26,600 nt of DNA, taken from positions 1-26,600 of IMG/VR virus record IMGVR_UViG_3300025880_000084; one strand, written 5' to 3'. The notes below the pieces were generated by a model that made no database searches, was not told the origin of the DNA, and saw nothing but the letters and a program-made list of their open reading frames with translations. Below, one piece after another: positions 1 through 9,300 of the stretch (its first letter is position 1; the number at the start of each line of letters is the position of its first letter). Position numbers and translations under genes: made by a program. Source of the DNA: a virus.

Positions 1-2
1 CA

Positions 3-563
3 AACAACGCACCTGCGATTACGGCTGCTACTAAATTAGCACGCGGTGTTACTATAGCAAGATTTCTTGGTGGTGCAGGTGAATCGACTAACTTGAATCA
101 TATCACAAATGAAGCTGACAAACTACAGATCGCAAGACAACTATATCTGCAGGCAGAAGCAATCAATCTTGTATCTCAAAATTTTGGGGCGTTTAGGAAC
201 CATAGGCTTATCGTAATTGAAGGCTTATATCGTAAGGGCGAAAGTGAAACACTTGTGAGTGGTGGATTGAATGATCTTGCGACAAAAGGTCAAGTCGTAG
301 TCTATCAGCTCATTAACCAAAATGGCATTCCAGATCATGCAACTATGTTTGATTTAGCTGTGTACTGGAAGGATTCTTTGTTGTATGATAAACTAATACT
401 CGACTACGATTCGTTTAACCCGGACGGAAGTCTTGAGTGTCATATCATATTACAGATGCCTGTTGTATCAAGTACATTTACGGCTAAGTTCAAAAAACAA
501 TTAGAAACCCGGTACAATGGCAATCTCCAAACTTCTGGAGAGTTAGTAGAAATACTCGCTTAG
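3..563 (+). CDS. Partial baseplate-region protein, possible degenerate M15 peptidase-like domain
   Basis: The reading frame is open from the first codon in the window, so the gene starts upstream; the TTG at 93 is an internal codon, not a start. About 186 residues are visible. I do not recognise the protein firmly. Its C-terminal part has a pattern reminiscent of M15/DD-peptidase-fold domains: a KGQ segment (compare the kGeAaDf motif), then DLAVYWKDSLLYDKLILDYD, then a CHI with one histidine. The usual first zinc ligands (His and Asp before and after KG) are not present, so if the fold is right it may be catalytically dead. In T4-like phages the gene upstream of gp25 is often gp53 or a gp5-type hub protein, so a hub or wedge role is possible. 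A late promoter follows its stop immediately. Family assignment is a weak inference; the existence of the gene is certain. Confidence 0.75.
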   Translation, partial: NNAPAITAATKLARGVTIARFLGGAGESTNLNHITNEADKLQIARQLYLQAEAINLVSQNFGAFRNHRLIVIEGLYRKGESETLVSGGLNDLATKGQVVVYQLINQNGIPDHATMFDLAVYWKDSLLYDKLILDYDSFNPDGSLECHIILQMPVVSSTFTAKFKKQLETRYNGNLQTSGELVEILA

Positions 564-569
564 ATATTG

Positions 570-577
570 TATAAATA
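570..577 (+). promoter_or_regulatory. T4-type late promoter before gp25
   Basis: Exact TATAAATA octamer in the short gap after the stop at 563, 27 nt before the ATG at 605. This matches the T4 late-promoter element recognised by the gp55 sigma factor. Expected to drive the gp25-gp6-gp7-like unit. Confidence 0.75.
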
Positions 578-604
578 GTTTAAACAATCTAGAGTATTGA
601 TCAC

Positions 605-1051
605 ATGGCAACAAACAGAGCATTTGCAGCAGAAGATGGCCAGCTTGGCACCGTCTCGCTCATTACTGCACGAAGTAAAGATTACAAGGATATCGATCTT
701 TCTTTTGTGGCCAGACCTGACGGTGACGTCTATCGAAAGAACGATGCTGCTGCAGTAAAGCAATCAGTAAAAAATCTTGTACTCACTGGATTCCAAGAAA
801 AACCATTTAATCCATCTTTTGGTGGAGGTATGGGTAACATTTTATTTGAACCTATGGATGATCTAACTGCATTTAATGCAGAGATTAATATTAGAGCAGC
901 CATTAAGACGTTTGAACCAAGAGCAGTCGTTGCTGATATCAATGTGCAGGCAAGACCTGATGGTAATGCTCTTGATATACGTCTTAAATTTGGGGTAATA
1001 AATACATCAGAAGTTGTGACACTCGAAACTTCTCTATCAAGGCTAAGATAA
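605..1051 (+). CDS. 25: Baseplate wedge protein gp25 (sheath initiator)
   Basis: A 148-residue protein of the gp25/W family (T4 gp25 is about 132 residues). In T4 this lysozyme-like but non-enzymatic subunit sits on the inner baseplate, binds gp6 and gp53, and nucleates tail-sheath assembly. The family's diagnostic EPR motif is present at residues 104-106 within KTFEPRAVV. The central NPSFGGGMGNILFEP segment (about 69-83) corresponds to the conserved core before the helix carrying the motif. The start at 605 is the first ATG after the late promoter; the ribosome site is weak (AGAG at 591-594). The gene is followed after one base by gp6, its direct structural partner in the wedge, which strengthens the call. 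Confidence 0.93.
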   Translation: MATNRAFAAEDGQLGTVSLITARSKDYKDIDLSFVARPDGDVYRKNDAAAVKQSVKNLVLTGFQEKPFNPSFGGGMGNILFEPMDDLTAFNAEINIRAAIKTFEPRAVVADINVQARPDGNALDIRLKFGVINTSEVVTLETSLSRLR

Positions 1052-1052
1052 T

Positions 1053-2930
1053 ATGGCAGACGTAACAGTAACATCTACACAGCTTGACTTCACTGAGATC
1101 AAGAATAAGCTTAAAACTTATCTTGCTCAGGATACTCAATTTTCAGATTATAATTTTGAAGCATCAGGCCTTTCTAATATCCTGGACGTACTAGCATACA
1201 ATACACACTTTAATGCATTGACTGCCAACTTTGCATTAAATGAGTCGTTCCTCTCGACTGCGCAGTTGCGCTCCTCTGTTGTATCACATGCTGCGACTCT
1301 TGGTTATGCTCCTCGAAGTAGGACTGCGTCACGTGCAGAAGTGCAACTAAGCATCAATCTAAACGGTGTTGCAAATAGACCTTCGTCAGTAATAATTGGT
1401 GCAGGTACTTCGTTCACATCTTCTGTAGGTGATATTACATATACGTATCAGACTATCGAAGACTATGTTGCGACAGATAACGGATCTGGTTTGTACCAGT
1501 TCTTAAACACTGCCGGATCACTGACTATTCCTTTATTTGAAGGTACACTGAAAACTAAGACATTCTATGTTGGTGAAGTAGGTGAGCGTCAGCTATATGT
1601 TATTCCGGATGATACGATTGATACCTCTACTGCTGCGGTAAACGTATTTGATACCACGAACGGTGCATCATTCAGTGCATATACATCTATTAATACTGCG
1701 GTATCAGTTACATCAACTTCTCGTTACTATTCTATTAACGAAGCCCCTAACGGTTATTATGAACTAAACTTTGGTGATGGTATTTCGTTTGGTAAAGCAC
1801 CTGTTGCTGGCAATAAGATTGTTGTATCGTATCTATCATGCCTTGGTGCAGAAGCAAACGGCGGATCTACATTTACGCCTACTTCCCAAGTATCAGTACT
1901 CGGCAATGGATATAACTTATCGGTTACTACAATAACAAATTCTGTTACTGGTGCACCTAAGCAATCGATTGAATCAGTCAGGCAGAATGCCCCTATTGCA
2001 TTTGCGGCACAACAAAGACTCGTTACTGCAGATGATTATCGTGCTATTATTCAAAGTAACTTTAGTACAGTGACAGATGCTATTGCGTGGGGCGGGGAAG
2101 ACAATACTCCGGCAGAGTTTGGATCTGTGTTCGTTTCATTAGTATTTGAGGACAATACATCTGCTGCAGCCATTGCTTCTATTAAAGACCAAATTGTACA
2201 GCAAATTACAAACAACCTATCAATTATATCTATTGATACCAAGTTTACTGATCCTACCACAACATACCTAGAACTAGTTGCTTCGTTTAACTTTGATCCT
2301 AACCTTACTGGTGCAACAATTAAATCAACAGAAGCTAATGTGCTAGGCGTGATTAATGGATATGTTTCTAGTAATCTTAAGAAATTTAGTGGTGTGTTTA
2401 GACGTTCAGAATTACTTGCAGAGATAGATGATATCAGTGCTGCGATTCTTAACTCAAGAGTATCGGTTAAGCTTCAACAACGTTTTACGCCTACGCTTAA
2501 TGTTAAAACGTCATACGATATATACTTTCCAAATGAATTAGCGGCTCCTAGTGCTGTAGATTATACGGTCACGACGTCGACATTTAGATTCAATGGTAAA
2601 GTTTGTTCTATTAAGAATAAGCTAAATGATACGAAGCTTCAAGTTATTAACTCGGTTGGTGAAGTTGAGGTCGACAACATCGGATCATTTGATAACCTAC
2701 AAGGCAAGATTATTATCACAGGTTTTGCGCCTACAGAAATTACATCAGGCGTTACATATCTTAAAGTATCTGCAGTTCCGTCAAATCAATCTACTGTACG
2801 ACCGCTCAGATCATATATTCTAGATCTAGATGCGGGCCCAACATTTGCTACTGGTGTCGTAGATAGACAGCAAACTGATATTGCACTTGGTGATGGTGTG
2901 GGTGTAATCTCAACATTAGGTTCTTATTAA
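1053..2930 (+). CDS. 6: Baseplate wedge protein gp6 (baseplate J-like)
   Basis: A 625-residue protein, close to T4 gp6 (660). In T4, gp6 dimers link neighbouring wedges and form the iris ring that opens during sheath contraction; with gp7 they make the core heterotrimer of the wedge. Visible features: an N-terminal gp6-type region (residues about 10-90, with NILDVLAYNTHFNALTANFA), a middle beta-rich region ending in YYELNFGDGISFGKAP (about 236-251), and the baseplate-J signature RLVTADDYRAI at about residues 323-333. The C-terminal third is Ser/Thr/Val rich. One base separates it from gp25, and its stop overlaps the next ATG by one base (TAATG), indicating translational coupling through the inner-wedge genes. 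Confidence 0.93.
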   Translation: MADVTVTSTQLDFTEIKNKLKTYLAQDTQFSDYNFEASGLSNILDVLAYNTHFNALTANFALNESFLSTAQLRSSVVSHAATLGYAPRSRTASRAEVQLSINLNGVANRPSSVIIGAGTSFTSSVGDITYTYQTIEDYVATDNGSGLYQFLNTAGSLTIPLFEGTLKTKTFYVGEVGERQLYVIPDDTIDTSTAAVNVFDTTNGASFSAYTSINTAVSVTSTSRYYSINEAPNGYYELNFGDGISFGKAPVAGNKIVVSYLSCLGAEANGGSTFTPTSQVSVLGNGYNLSVTTITNSVTGAPKQSIESVRQNAPIAFAAQQRLVTADDYRAIIQSNFSTVTDAIAWGGEDNTPAEFGSVFVSLVFEDNTSAAAIASIKDQIVQQITNNLSIISIDTKFTDPTTTYLELVASFNFDPNLTGATIKSTEANVLGVINGYVSSNLKKFSGVFRRSELLAEIDDISAAILNSRVSVKLQQRFTPTLNVKTSYDIYFPNELAAPSAVDYTVTTSTFRFNGKVCSIKNKLNDTKLQVINSVGEVEVDNIGSFDNLQGKIIITGFAPTEITSGVTYLKVSAVPSNQSTVRPLRSYILDLDAGPTFATGVVDRQQTDIALGDGVGVISTLGSY

Positions 2931-3907
2931 TGTCGTTAATAAATTACGATAGGGTTGAAGCTAACCTTAGAAAATATCAGGTTAAGTCGGTATTACCACA
3001 GCACTTTACTGACGACTATCCTATGTTAGTTGCCTTTCTTGAAGGTTATTATGAGAATGCTGATGAAGATGAAGTGATATCCACTATTCGTGATCTATAT
3101 TCGGTATTTGATATCGAACGGACTTCGCTGGCTAACCTTGAAAAAATCTTTAACATGATTGCTGATGGCGCAAATGCCGAATACTTTAGTGATCCTCGTG
3201 AAGTGCTTCGTAACTTTGCTAACTTCTACCGTGTTAAAGGTACGACATATGCTGCCGAAGGTTTCTTTAGAGCGTTCTTTTCATCAGACATTGAAATAGA
3301 TCATCCAAAAGATAATTTGTTTATTGTGAGCGAATCACAAATTGGTACTGAATCATTGCGCTATATTCAAAATGGTGCACTATATCAGATCTTCAGTGTG
3401 TTAATTAAGTCTGCTATTCCTATTGCTCAGTGGCGTACGTTGTATAAGAAGTTTGTACATCCGGCCGGATTCTATCTTGGCGGTTCGGTTGTTCTTGAAC
3501 TTCCGTCCACAAACTCAAATATTCTTACTATGCCCGACAATATTCCGGCACCGCCACCTCCAATCACTGTTGTTGGTACTGCAGGGCTTGGTACTCCAAT
3601 TACATTTTCAGAGATTATCGGTAAATTACCAGATGATGAAGATGCAGATACACGCATTGAATATATCAGTCTATCAGCAACTGCAGCAAAGTTTGCAGAT
3701 ATGCCGGTATCTAGCTTTATCCTAAACTATAATCGTCTACATGGTGCTATGCATGTAAACTCGCCATTAATGTCAGATAGTACATATCTTGATTCCTTTG
3801 CCGGTCAAAGTATGACTGAAAATGCTTATTTGTACGGAATAAGACTAAGCAATAATGTTGAAACAATGGATCAGAATACTTACACGCATGCCGCTGATTC
3901 ATCATAA
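2930..3907 (+). CDS. Short gp7 / tail protein I-like wedge subunit
   Basis: A 325-residue protein starting on the last base of the gp6 stop codon. The N-terminal half (LPQHFTDDYPMLVAFLEGYYE, residues about 21-41, then IRDLYSVFDIE and the YRVKGTTYAAEGFFRAFF segment near 103-120) has the form of phage tail protein I / the first domain of T4 gp7. The segment LYKKFVHPAGFYLGGSV (about 171-187) is a common element in marine phage versions. A proline-rich linker (PAPPPP, about 206-211) precedes a C-terminal tail. T4 gp7 is 1032 residues, so this would be a minimal version, like P2 gpI, completing a (gp6)2-gp7 wedge core. Its place directly after gp6 fits. The gp7 equivalence is inference from order, length and these motifs. 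Confidence 0.6.
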   Translation: MSLINYDRVEANLRKYQVKSVLPQHFTDDYPMLVAFLEGYYENADEDEVISTIRDLYSVFDIERTSLANLEKIFNMIADGANAEYFSDPREVLRNFANFYRVKGTTYAAEGFFRAFFSSDIEIDHPKDNLFIVSESQIGTESLRYIQNGALYQIFSVLIKSAIPIAQWRTLYKKFVHPAGFYLGGSVVLELPSTNSNILTMPDNIPAPPPPITVVGTAGLGTPITFSEIIGKLPDDEDADTRIEYISLSATAAKFADMPVSSFILNYNRLHGAMHVNSPLMSDSTYLDSFAGQSMTENAYLYGIRLSNNVETMDQNTYTHAADSS

Positions 3908-3914
3908 AAAAGTA

Positions 3915-3922
3915 TATAAATA
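3915..3922 (+). promoter_or_regulatory. T4-type late promoter before the 335-residue structural gene
   Basis: Exact TATAAATA in the 42-base gap after the gp7-like gene, 27 nt before the ATG at 3950. A good Shine-Dalgarno (AAGAGGA, 3936-3942) follows. Spacing matches the promoter at 570. Confidence 0.75.
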
Positions 3923-3949
3923 CAGTTAATAAGAAAAGAGGACATTTGA

Positions 3950-4957
3950 ATGACTCGTCAGAATATTGGTGTCGGTACTACGGCCAACGATGGTAGTGGT
4001 GATACACTAAGACAGACAGGCACAAAGATTAATGCAAACTTCGTTGAGCTATATAATAAGCTTGGCGGAGATAGTGATGTTCTTTCTGGTAGAATTGCTG
4101 TAACCTCGGAAGGACTACAGTTTGAAGGTTCAGCAGTTGATGATTTTGAAACTAATCTAACAGCAGTAAATCCTACTGGTGATCGTGCTATTACATTACC
4201 TGATGCTTCTGGCGAAATTGTGTTATCAACTGCTTTGCAGACTGTAACTAACAAAACTTTGACCAACGCAGTATTGAATAACATTGGTTTTGGAAACCCA
4301 ACATTACAAATTAATGATTACTCAAATAACCACAAATATAATCTTATAACACCTGAGCTTGCGGCTGATTATAATATACGATTGCCTGTACTTACTGATA
4401 GTGATTCGTTTATATTTGCGGCCACTAACCAAACGCTCACAAATAAAACTTTGACATCAGCAACACTTGTTACACCAAAATTAACTAATAGAGTTGATGA
4501 TGTTAATGGTGCAGAAATTCTTGAAGTCGAAGCAACCGCTTCTGCGGTTAACCATATAAAAATTAAAAATTCTGTAGCTGGATCAGGTGCGCGACTTAGT
4601 GTTGCAGGTGATGATACTAACATCAACCTTCTAGTAAATGCAAAGGGTAATGGATCAGTCGTAGTTGCGAAAGGTGCTTATGGCACAAATACTCAGACAA
4701 CTTCTGGTACTGCTAGTCTGTTAGCTACATATATAATAGCTAACAGCGGTACTACTCTTGCTATAACTTTATCTAACGGTACTGTGGGTGGAGAGTATAA
4801 AATATTTACAAACAAGGGCGCAGGTATTACTACGATTACTCCTACGAACTTTGCACAAGGTACATCGATCGCACTTGATCAACATGACACAACAACCCTC
4901 ATATGGGACGGAGCTAACTGGAATCTGCTTGCCCAACATGGCGCGACAGTAGCTTAA
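3950..4957 (+). CDS. Tail structural protein with TLTNKTL motifs
   Basis: A 335-residue protein beginning MTRQNIGVGTTANDGSGDTL, an N-terminus I associate with T4-like marine phage virion proteins. Two copies of the fibre-type motif TNKTLT are visible (about residues 100-105 and 163-168), each after an ITLPD- or RLPVL-like beta strand; this motif recurs in phage tail-fibre shafts. The C-terminal 90 residues form a likely beta-sandwich (TLAITLSNGTVGGEYKIF ... TTLIWDGANWNLLAQHG) resembling the C-terminus of the protein at 25710. Preceded by a strong late promoter and ribosome site, and followed by gp8 after 12 bases. Probably a baseplate-attached fibre or decoration; exact role unknown. Confidence 0.6.
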   Translation: MTRQNIGVGTTANDGSGDTLRQTGTKINANFVELYNKLGGDSDVLSGRIAVTSEGLQFEGSAVDDFETNLTAVNPTGDRAITLPDASGEIVLSTALQTVTNKTLTNAVLNNIGFGNPTLQINDYSNNHKYNLITPELAADYNIRLPVLTDSDSFIFAATNQTLTNKTLTSATLVTPKLTNRVDDVNGAEILEVEATASAVNHIKIKNSVAGSGARLSVAGDDTNINLLVNAKGNGSVVVAKGAYGTNTQTTSGTASLLATYIIANSGTTLAITLSNGTVGGEYKIFTNKGAGITTITPTNFAQGTSIALDQHDTTTLIWDGANWNLLAQHGATVA

Positions 4958-4969
4958 TAGGAACAGACA

Positions 4970-6346
4970 ATGGTTGCAATTATTACAGACGCATTTAAAA
5001 GACAAGTACTAGATAACCTCTATACAAGTGTCAAAGACTCGGCGGCATCATACTATATCGCTATTGGTCGTTCAGAGGATTGGGATAGTTCGGATACGCC
5101 AACTATTCCATTGAATACTCTGAAAGATGTACGAGATTTTAGAAACTCTATGCAGGCTATGAAGTCCGGCGAAGATGTTTCATTTGTTATTCCTCGACAT
5201 AACTGGTCTTCAGGTACAATTTATTCTAGCTATGACGATGCTGTTCAAGGCTATCCTTCAAATGCGTACTATGTACTTACCGATGAGAATGCCATTTATA
5301 CATGTCTACAGCAAGGTAGAGATGCTAACGGCGCAATTGTTACTTCAACAGTTAAACCAACAGGAACAAGCATCTTGCCTCTTACGACTGGTGACGGTTA
5401 TGTATGGAAATATCTGTACACTATTGGTGCTCTCAGGGCTACAAAGTTTACTTCATCAAACTTTGTGCCGGTTGAGCTTATTGGCACGACAGATTCAAAC
5501 TCATCTGCACTTGAGATTGAACAAAAATCAATTCAAACTGGTGCTGTACCTGGAGAGATTACTGCGGTTAAACTTATTTCAGGCGGAAATGGTTACACAT
5601 CGGCTCCCACAATAACCTTTACTGGCAACGGAACTAAAATACCAAAAGCTACTGCGACAGTAAGTGGTGGTACTGTTGTTAAAATTGAGATGGATGATTC
5701 AGGTTCAGGTAAAGCCTTTGGTCGAGGCTATACACAAGCTAGTGCTAAACTAACTGGTGGCGGTGGAACCGGAGCGATTGCTCGTGTCGTAATGGCACCT
5801 GCTCTTGGTATGGGTGGAGATCCACGTGATGATCTTAGATCAACCGGTCTTATGTTCAATACTCAGATGATTGGTAACGAGACTAACTCTATTATAACTG
5901 GTAATGATTTTAGGCAAATTGGTCTTATTAGAGATCCTAAGGTCGGACCTCTTTCAACAGATTCTGACTGGGAACAATCATCTGCAAATGTACTAAATAG
6001 ATTGCATTTCGGTTCTATCAGTGCAAACTTTACTGAAGATAAAGCAATTCTTGGTTCAACCTCTGCTGCATCAGCCGTTGTTGACAAATCAGATTCAAAC
6101 TACGTTTGGTACCACCAGACAGAATTAACTGGCTTTACCCCATTTATCGAGGGCGAGACAATCACAGAAACAGATGGTAACGGTGAAGGCATTTTAGATG
6201 CCGTAGGCATCGATGGCGATGCTAATGCAGAGACACTACCGACGGTTAATAACATGTCTGGCACTCTTCTATACATAGATAATAGAGCGGCTATTGAGCG
6301 GTCCGATGACCAGACCGAAGACGTAAAAATTATTATTCAACTCTGA
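4970..6346 (+). CDS. 8: Baseplate wedge protein gp8 with Gly-rich insert
   Basis: A 458-residue protein; T4 gp8 is 334. In T4, gp8 dimers add to the wedge outside gp7/gp6 and bridge to gp10. The N-terminal region (ITDAFKRQVLDNLYTSV, then SYYIAIGRSEDW near 28-39) and VWKYLYTIGA near 145-154 match the gp8 family as I know it from T4-like phages. The extra length is mostly a Gly/Thr-rich segment at about residues 200-283 (GGNGYTSAPTITFTGNG, then a TATVSGGTVVKIE unit and GGGGTGA), a repeat type seen in many phage and bacterial surface proteins. AGGAA at 4959-4963 supports the ATG at 4970. Its place among the wedge genes supports the call. Confidence 0.85.
   Translation: MVAIITDAFKRQVLDNLYTSVKDSAASYYIAIGRSEDWDSSDTPTIPLNTLKDVRDFRNSMQAMKSGEDVSFVIPRHNWSSGTIYSSYDDAVQGYPSNAYYVLTDENAIYTCLQQGRDANGAIVTSTVKPTGTSILPLTTGDGYVWKYLYTIGALRATKFTSSNFVPVELIGTTDSNSSALEIEQKSIQTGAVPGEITAVKLISGGNGYTSAPTITFTGNGTKIPKATATVSGGTVVKIEMDDSGSGKAFGRGYTQASAKLTGGGGTGAIARVVMAPALGMGGDPRDDLRSTGLMFNTQMIGNETNSIITGNDFRQIGLIRDPKVGPLSTDSDWEQSSANVLNRLHFGSISANFTEDKAILGSTSAASAVVDKSDSNYVWYHQTELTGFTPFIEGETITETDGNGEGILDAVGIDGDANAETLPTVNNMSGTLLYIDNRAAIERSDDQTEDVKIIIQL
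5569..5820 (+). repeat. Gly-rich GYTSAPT/VSGG module inserted in gp8
   Basis: Approximate limits. Encodes GGNGYTSAPTITFTG followed by a TATVSGG strand and a second, diverged GRGYTQASAKLTGGGGTGA unit. Its amino-acid composition differs from the flanking gp8 sequence, suggesting a module inserted into the gp8 scaffold. Confidence 0.55.
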
Positions 6347-6360
6347 GAGTAGAAAACTAA

Positions 6361-9300
6361 ATGTCAATAAAATATACAGATACGCTTTTCGCGACAACAT
6401 ACAAAGATGATTTTAAGGATAGTGATCACTATCATAGAATTCTTTTTAATTCTGGTCGTGCTCTACAGGCAAGAGAATTAACGCAGTCGCAGACAATTAT
6501 TCAACGAGAAATCGAAAGATTTGGTCGTAATGTTTTTAAAGAAGGCGCATCCGTTAATCCAGGTGGCTTAACCATTAATACTCGTTATGAGTTTATAAAA
6601 CTTGATACGACTTCTAATTCATTGCCTACCGACACGTCAACTATGCTTGGCGACGAATTTACAGGACAGAATTCTACTGTTAAGTTTAAAGTTCTTCAGG
6701 TTGTTAATGCTACAGCATCAGATCCTGCAACGCTATATGTAAATTATACTGACACTCTTGGTGGTACTGCTGGCACAACTCCTATTCGAATTGATCCATC
6801 CGAAGATCTTGTTGGGGCGAGTTCAGGTGTTACTGTTACGGCACAGACTACTAACACCGTTGCAAACCCTGCTATCGGCCAAGGTTCTAAAATCTCTGTA
6901 CGTGGTGGTGATTACTTTACACAAGGCCACTTCGTGTTTGCTACAAAGCAAGAGCTTATTCTTTCTAAGTACGGAACATCTCCAAGTGCAGTTGTAGGAT
7001 TTATTGTATCACAAGACATTGTTGGTTCAGGCGACTTTGAAGCATTATTTGATAACCAAGGGGCAACGGCTAACCGTTCCGCACCAGGTGCAGATCGTTA
7101 TCGTATTAGATTACAACTTACTACAAAAGATTTAGTAGACTCTGATGAGAACTTCTTGTTCTTCTGTCGAGTTGTGAATGGTCTTGTTGTCGAAACGGTA
7201 TCTGGAAATAATAGCTATAATATTCTTGAAGATCGCTTGGCAAAAAGAACAAGTGAAACCAATGGTGACTTTACTGCTAAACAATTTAAGATTAAGTATG
7301 TCGAGCATGAGACTGATGACACTAAACTTAAGCTTACTATATCACCTGGTATTGCATATGTAAATGGCTTTAGGGTAGATGTTCCTACACCAAAATCATT
7401 TGATGTAAATAAAGCCCGAGAAACAATTTCAATTAATAACGATGTTGTTGCGGCAACATACGGTAATTATGTTATCTCAGACAACATGGTTGGCGTTCCT
7501 AACATCAACGTGTTTCAACAAAGAAACCTAAGATCAGCGGTTACCCACGGTGGTTCTACTATTGGTACTTGTCGTGTCCGTGCTGTCGAAGAAGATGGTG
7601 CTAACTATAGATTGTATCTATTTGATATCAAGATGAATAGTGGTCAATCATTTAGAAATGTAAAATCAGTCGGTGGTTCGATACTTGACTATGCAGATAT
7701 TCTTCTTGAAAATAATGTTGCAGTTATTAAAGAAGTATCTGACAACAGTTTGTTGTTTGCTCTACCTACTGCTCGACCTAAGATTATATCAGATATTTCT
7801 CTTGAAGTACAACGTAAGTTTAACGCCACACTCGATCCTTCAGGAAACGCATCGCTTACTTTGACTGCGGCTGGCGAAACATTTTCTAATACTAACGATT
7901 GGATTGTATCGGTTGATTCTGATGGTGCTATTATTAGTACATCAATATCAGGAGCAGGGACACAATCTGCTGCGATTAGTGGCGGACCTACAAGTTCTAA
8001 CATCGAAGTTATGGCCAAGGTTAATAAGTCTGCTGGTGCTGTTCGGGCCAAGACGCTTGTTGAAACTACACTTAGTGCTGCGATTGAATCTGACGGAACT
8101 GGTAACAAATTTGTTTCTCTTGATAAGCCTGATCTATATGAAGTTGTTAGATTAACTGACTCAGACTCAAATGGTTCAAGCTTAGCTAATCGTTTTATTA
8201 TTGACAACGGTCAACGTGATAACTGGTATGCACCAGCAAAATTAATTCTTAAGGGCGGCGTAACATCTCCAACAGGCAATGTGTTTGTACGATTTAAATA
8301 TTTTACACACGGCGCGTCTGGAGACTTTTTTGCGGTTAACTCTTATCAGGGCCAAGTTAACTATGAAAATATTCCTTCTCATACATTAAATGATGGCTCT
8401 GTTGTTCAGTTACGTAATGTACTTGACTTTAGACCACGTAAAACTGACAAAGATTCTGACTTTACATCTGCTACTGCTCGTATTAACGAACTACCAGATA
8501 ACACTGATTTGATTCAATTTGACACTCAATATTATCTACCACGTCAAGACAAGATTGTTGCTACACAAGAAGGCGACATTACTGTTATTGAAGGTCAATC
8601 GTCTCTTACTCCGAAATACCCAGAAACTCCAAATAACTCTCTTGAGATTTGGCGATCTGATCTAAATCCTTATACAATATCTACAACCGATATGGTTACT
8701 ACACCAATTGAGAATAAGCGTTATACAATGAAAGACATTGGTAAGCTTGAATCAAGAATTAACCAAGTAGAAGAGATTGCTACACTATCATTACTAGAAC
8801 TTGACCTTAAAAATCTTCTTGTTTTTGATGGCTCTGGTGTTGACAGAACAAAAGCCGGTTTCCTAGTAGATAACTTCTCAGATCAATTAGCAACAGACAC
8901 ATACAACGTTGAATACCGTGCATCAATAGATCCACGTGATAAAATTTTACGTCCGTCATTTATTGAAAACAATATTCTTCTTAAGTATGACTCAGATAAA
9001 TCATCTGGTGTTATTAAGAAGGGTGATAACATTTACCTGAAATACGGAGAAGGCGAATACATTGTACAGGATCAAGCATCTGGTACAATTAACATTAACC
9101 CGTTCTCTGCTATTACAAACCTTGGTGCGGTAACACTTTCTCCAGCTTCAGATAATTGGAAAGAAACTATACGTGCTGCAGATAGAATTATTGACGGTGG
9201 TCAAAGGTTAAATACAAGACAAGCAAATCTGTGGAATAATTGGGAATGGAACTGGGGCGGAACCGATATTAACAACCTGAGCGTTGGTCGCGTTGTAAAC

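Noticed and set aside
93-563. Separate gene starting at TTG 93
   Set aside because: The frame is open from base 3 without a stop and no ribosome site precedes 93, so this is the tail of a gene starting upstream.
7689-8207. Long minus-strand open frame (172 codons) and other antisense frames
   Set aside because: All lie opposite well-supported + strand genes, lack ribosome sites, and have no recognisable protein pattern; they are shadows.
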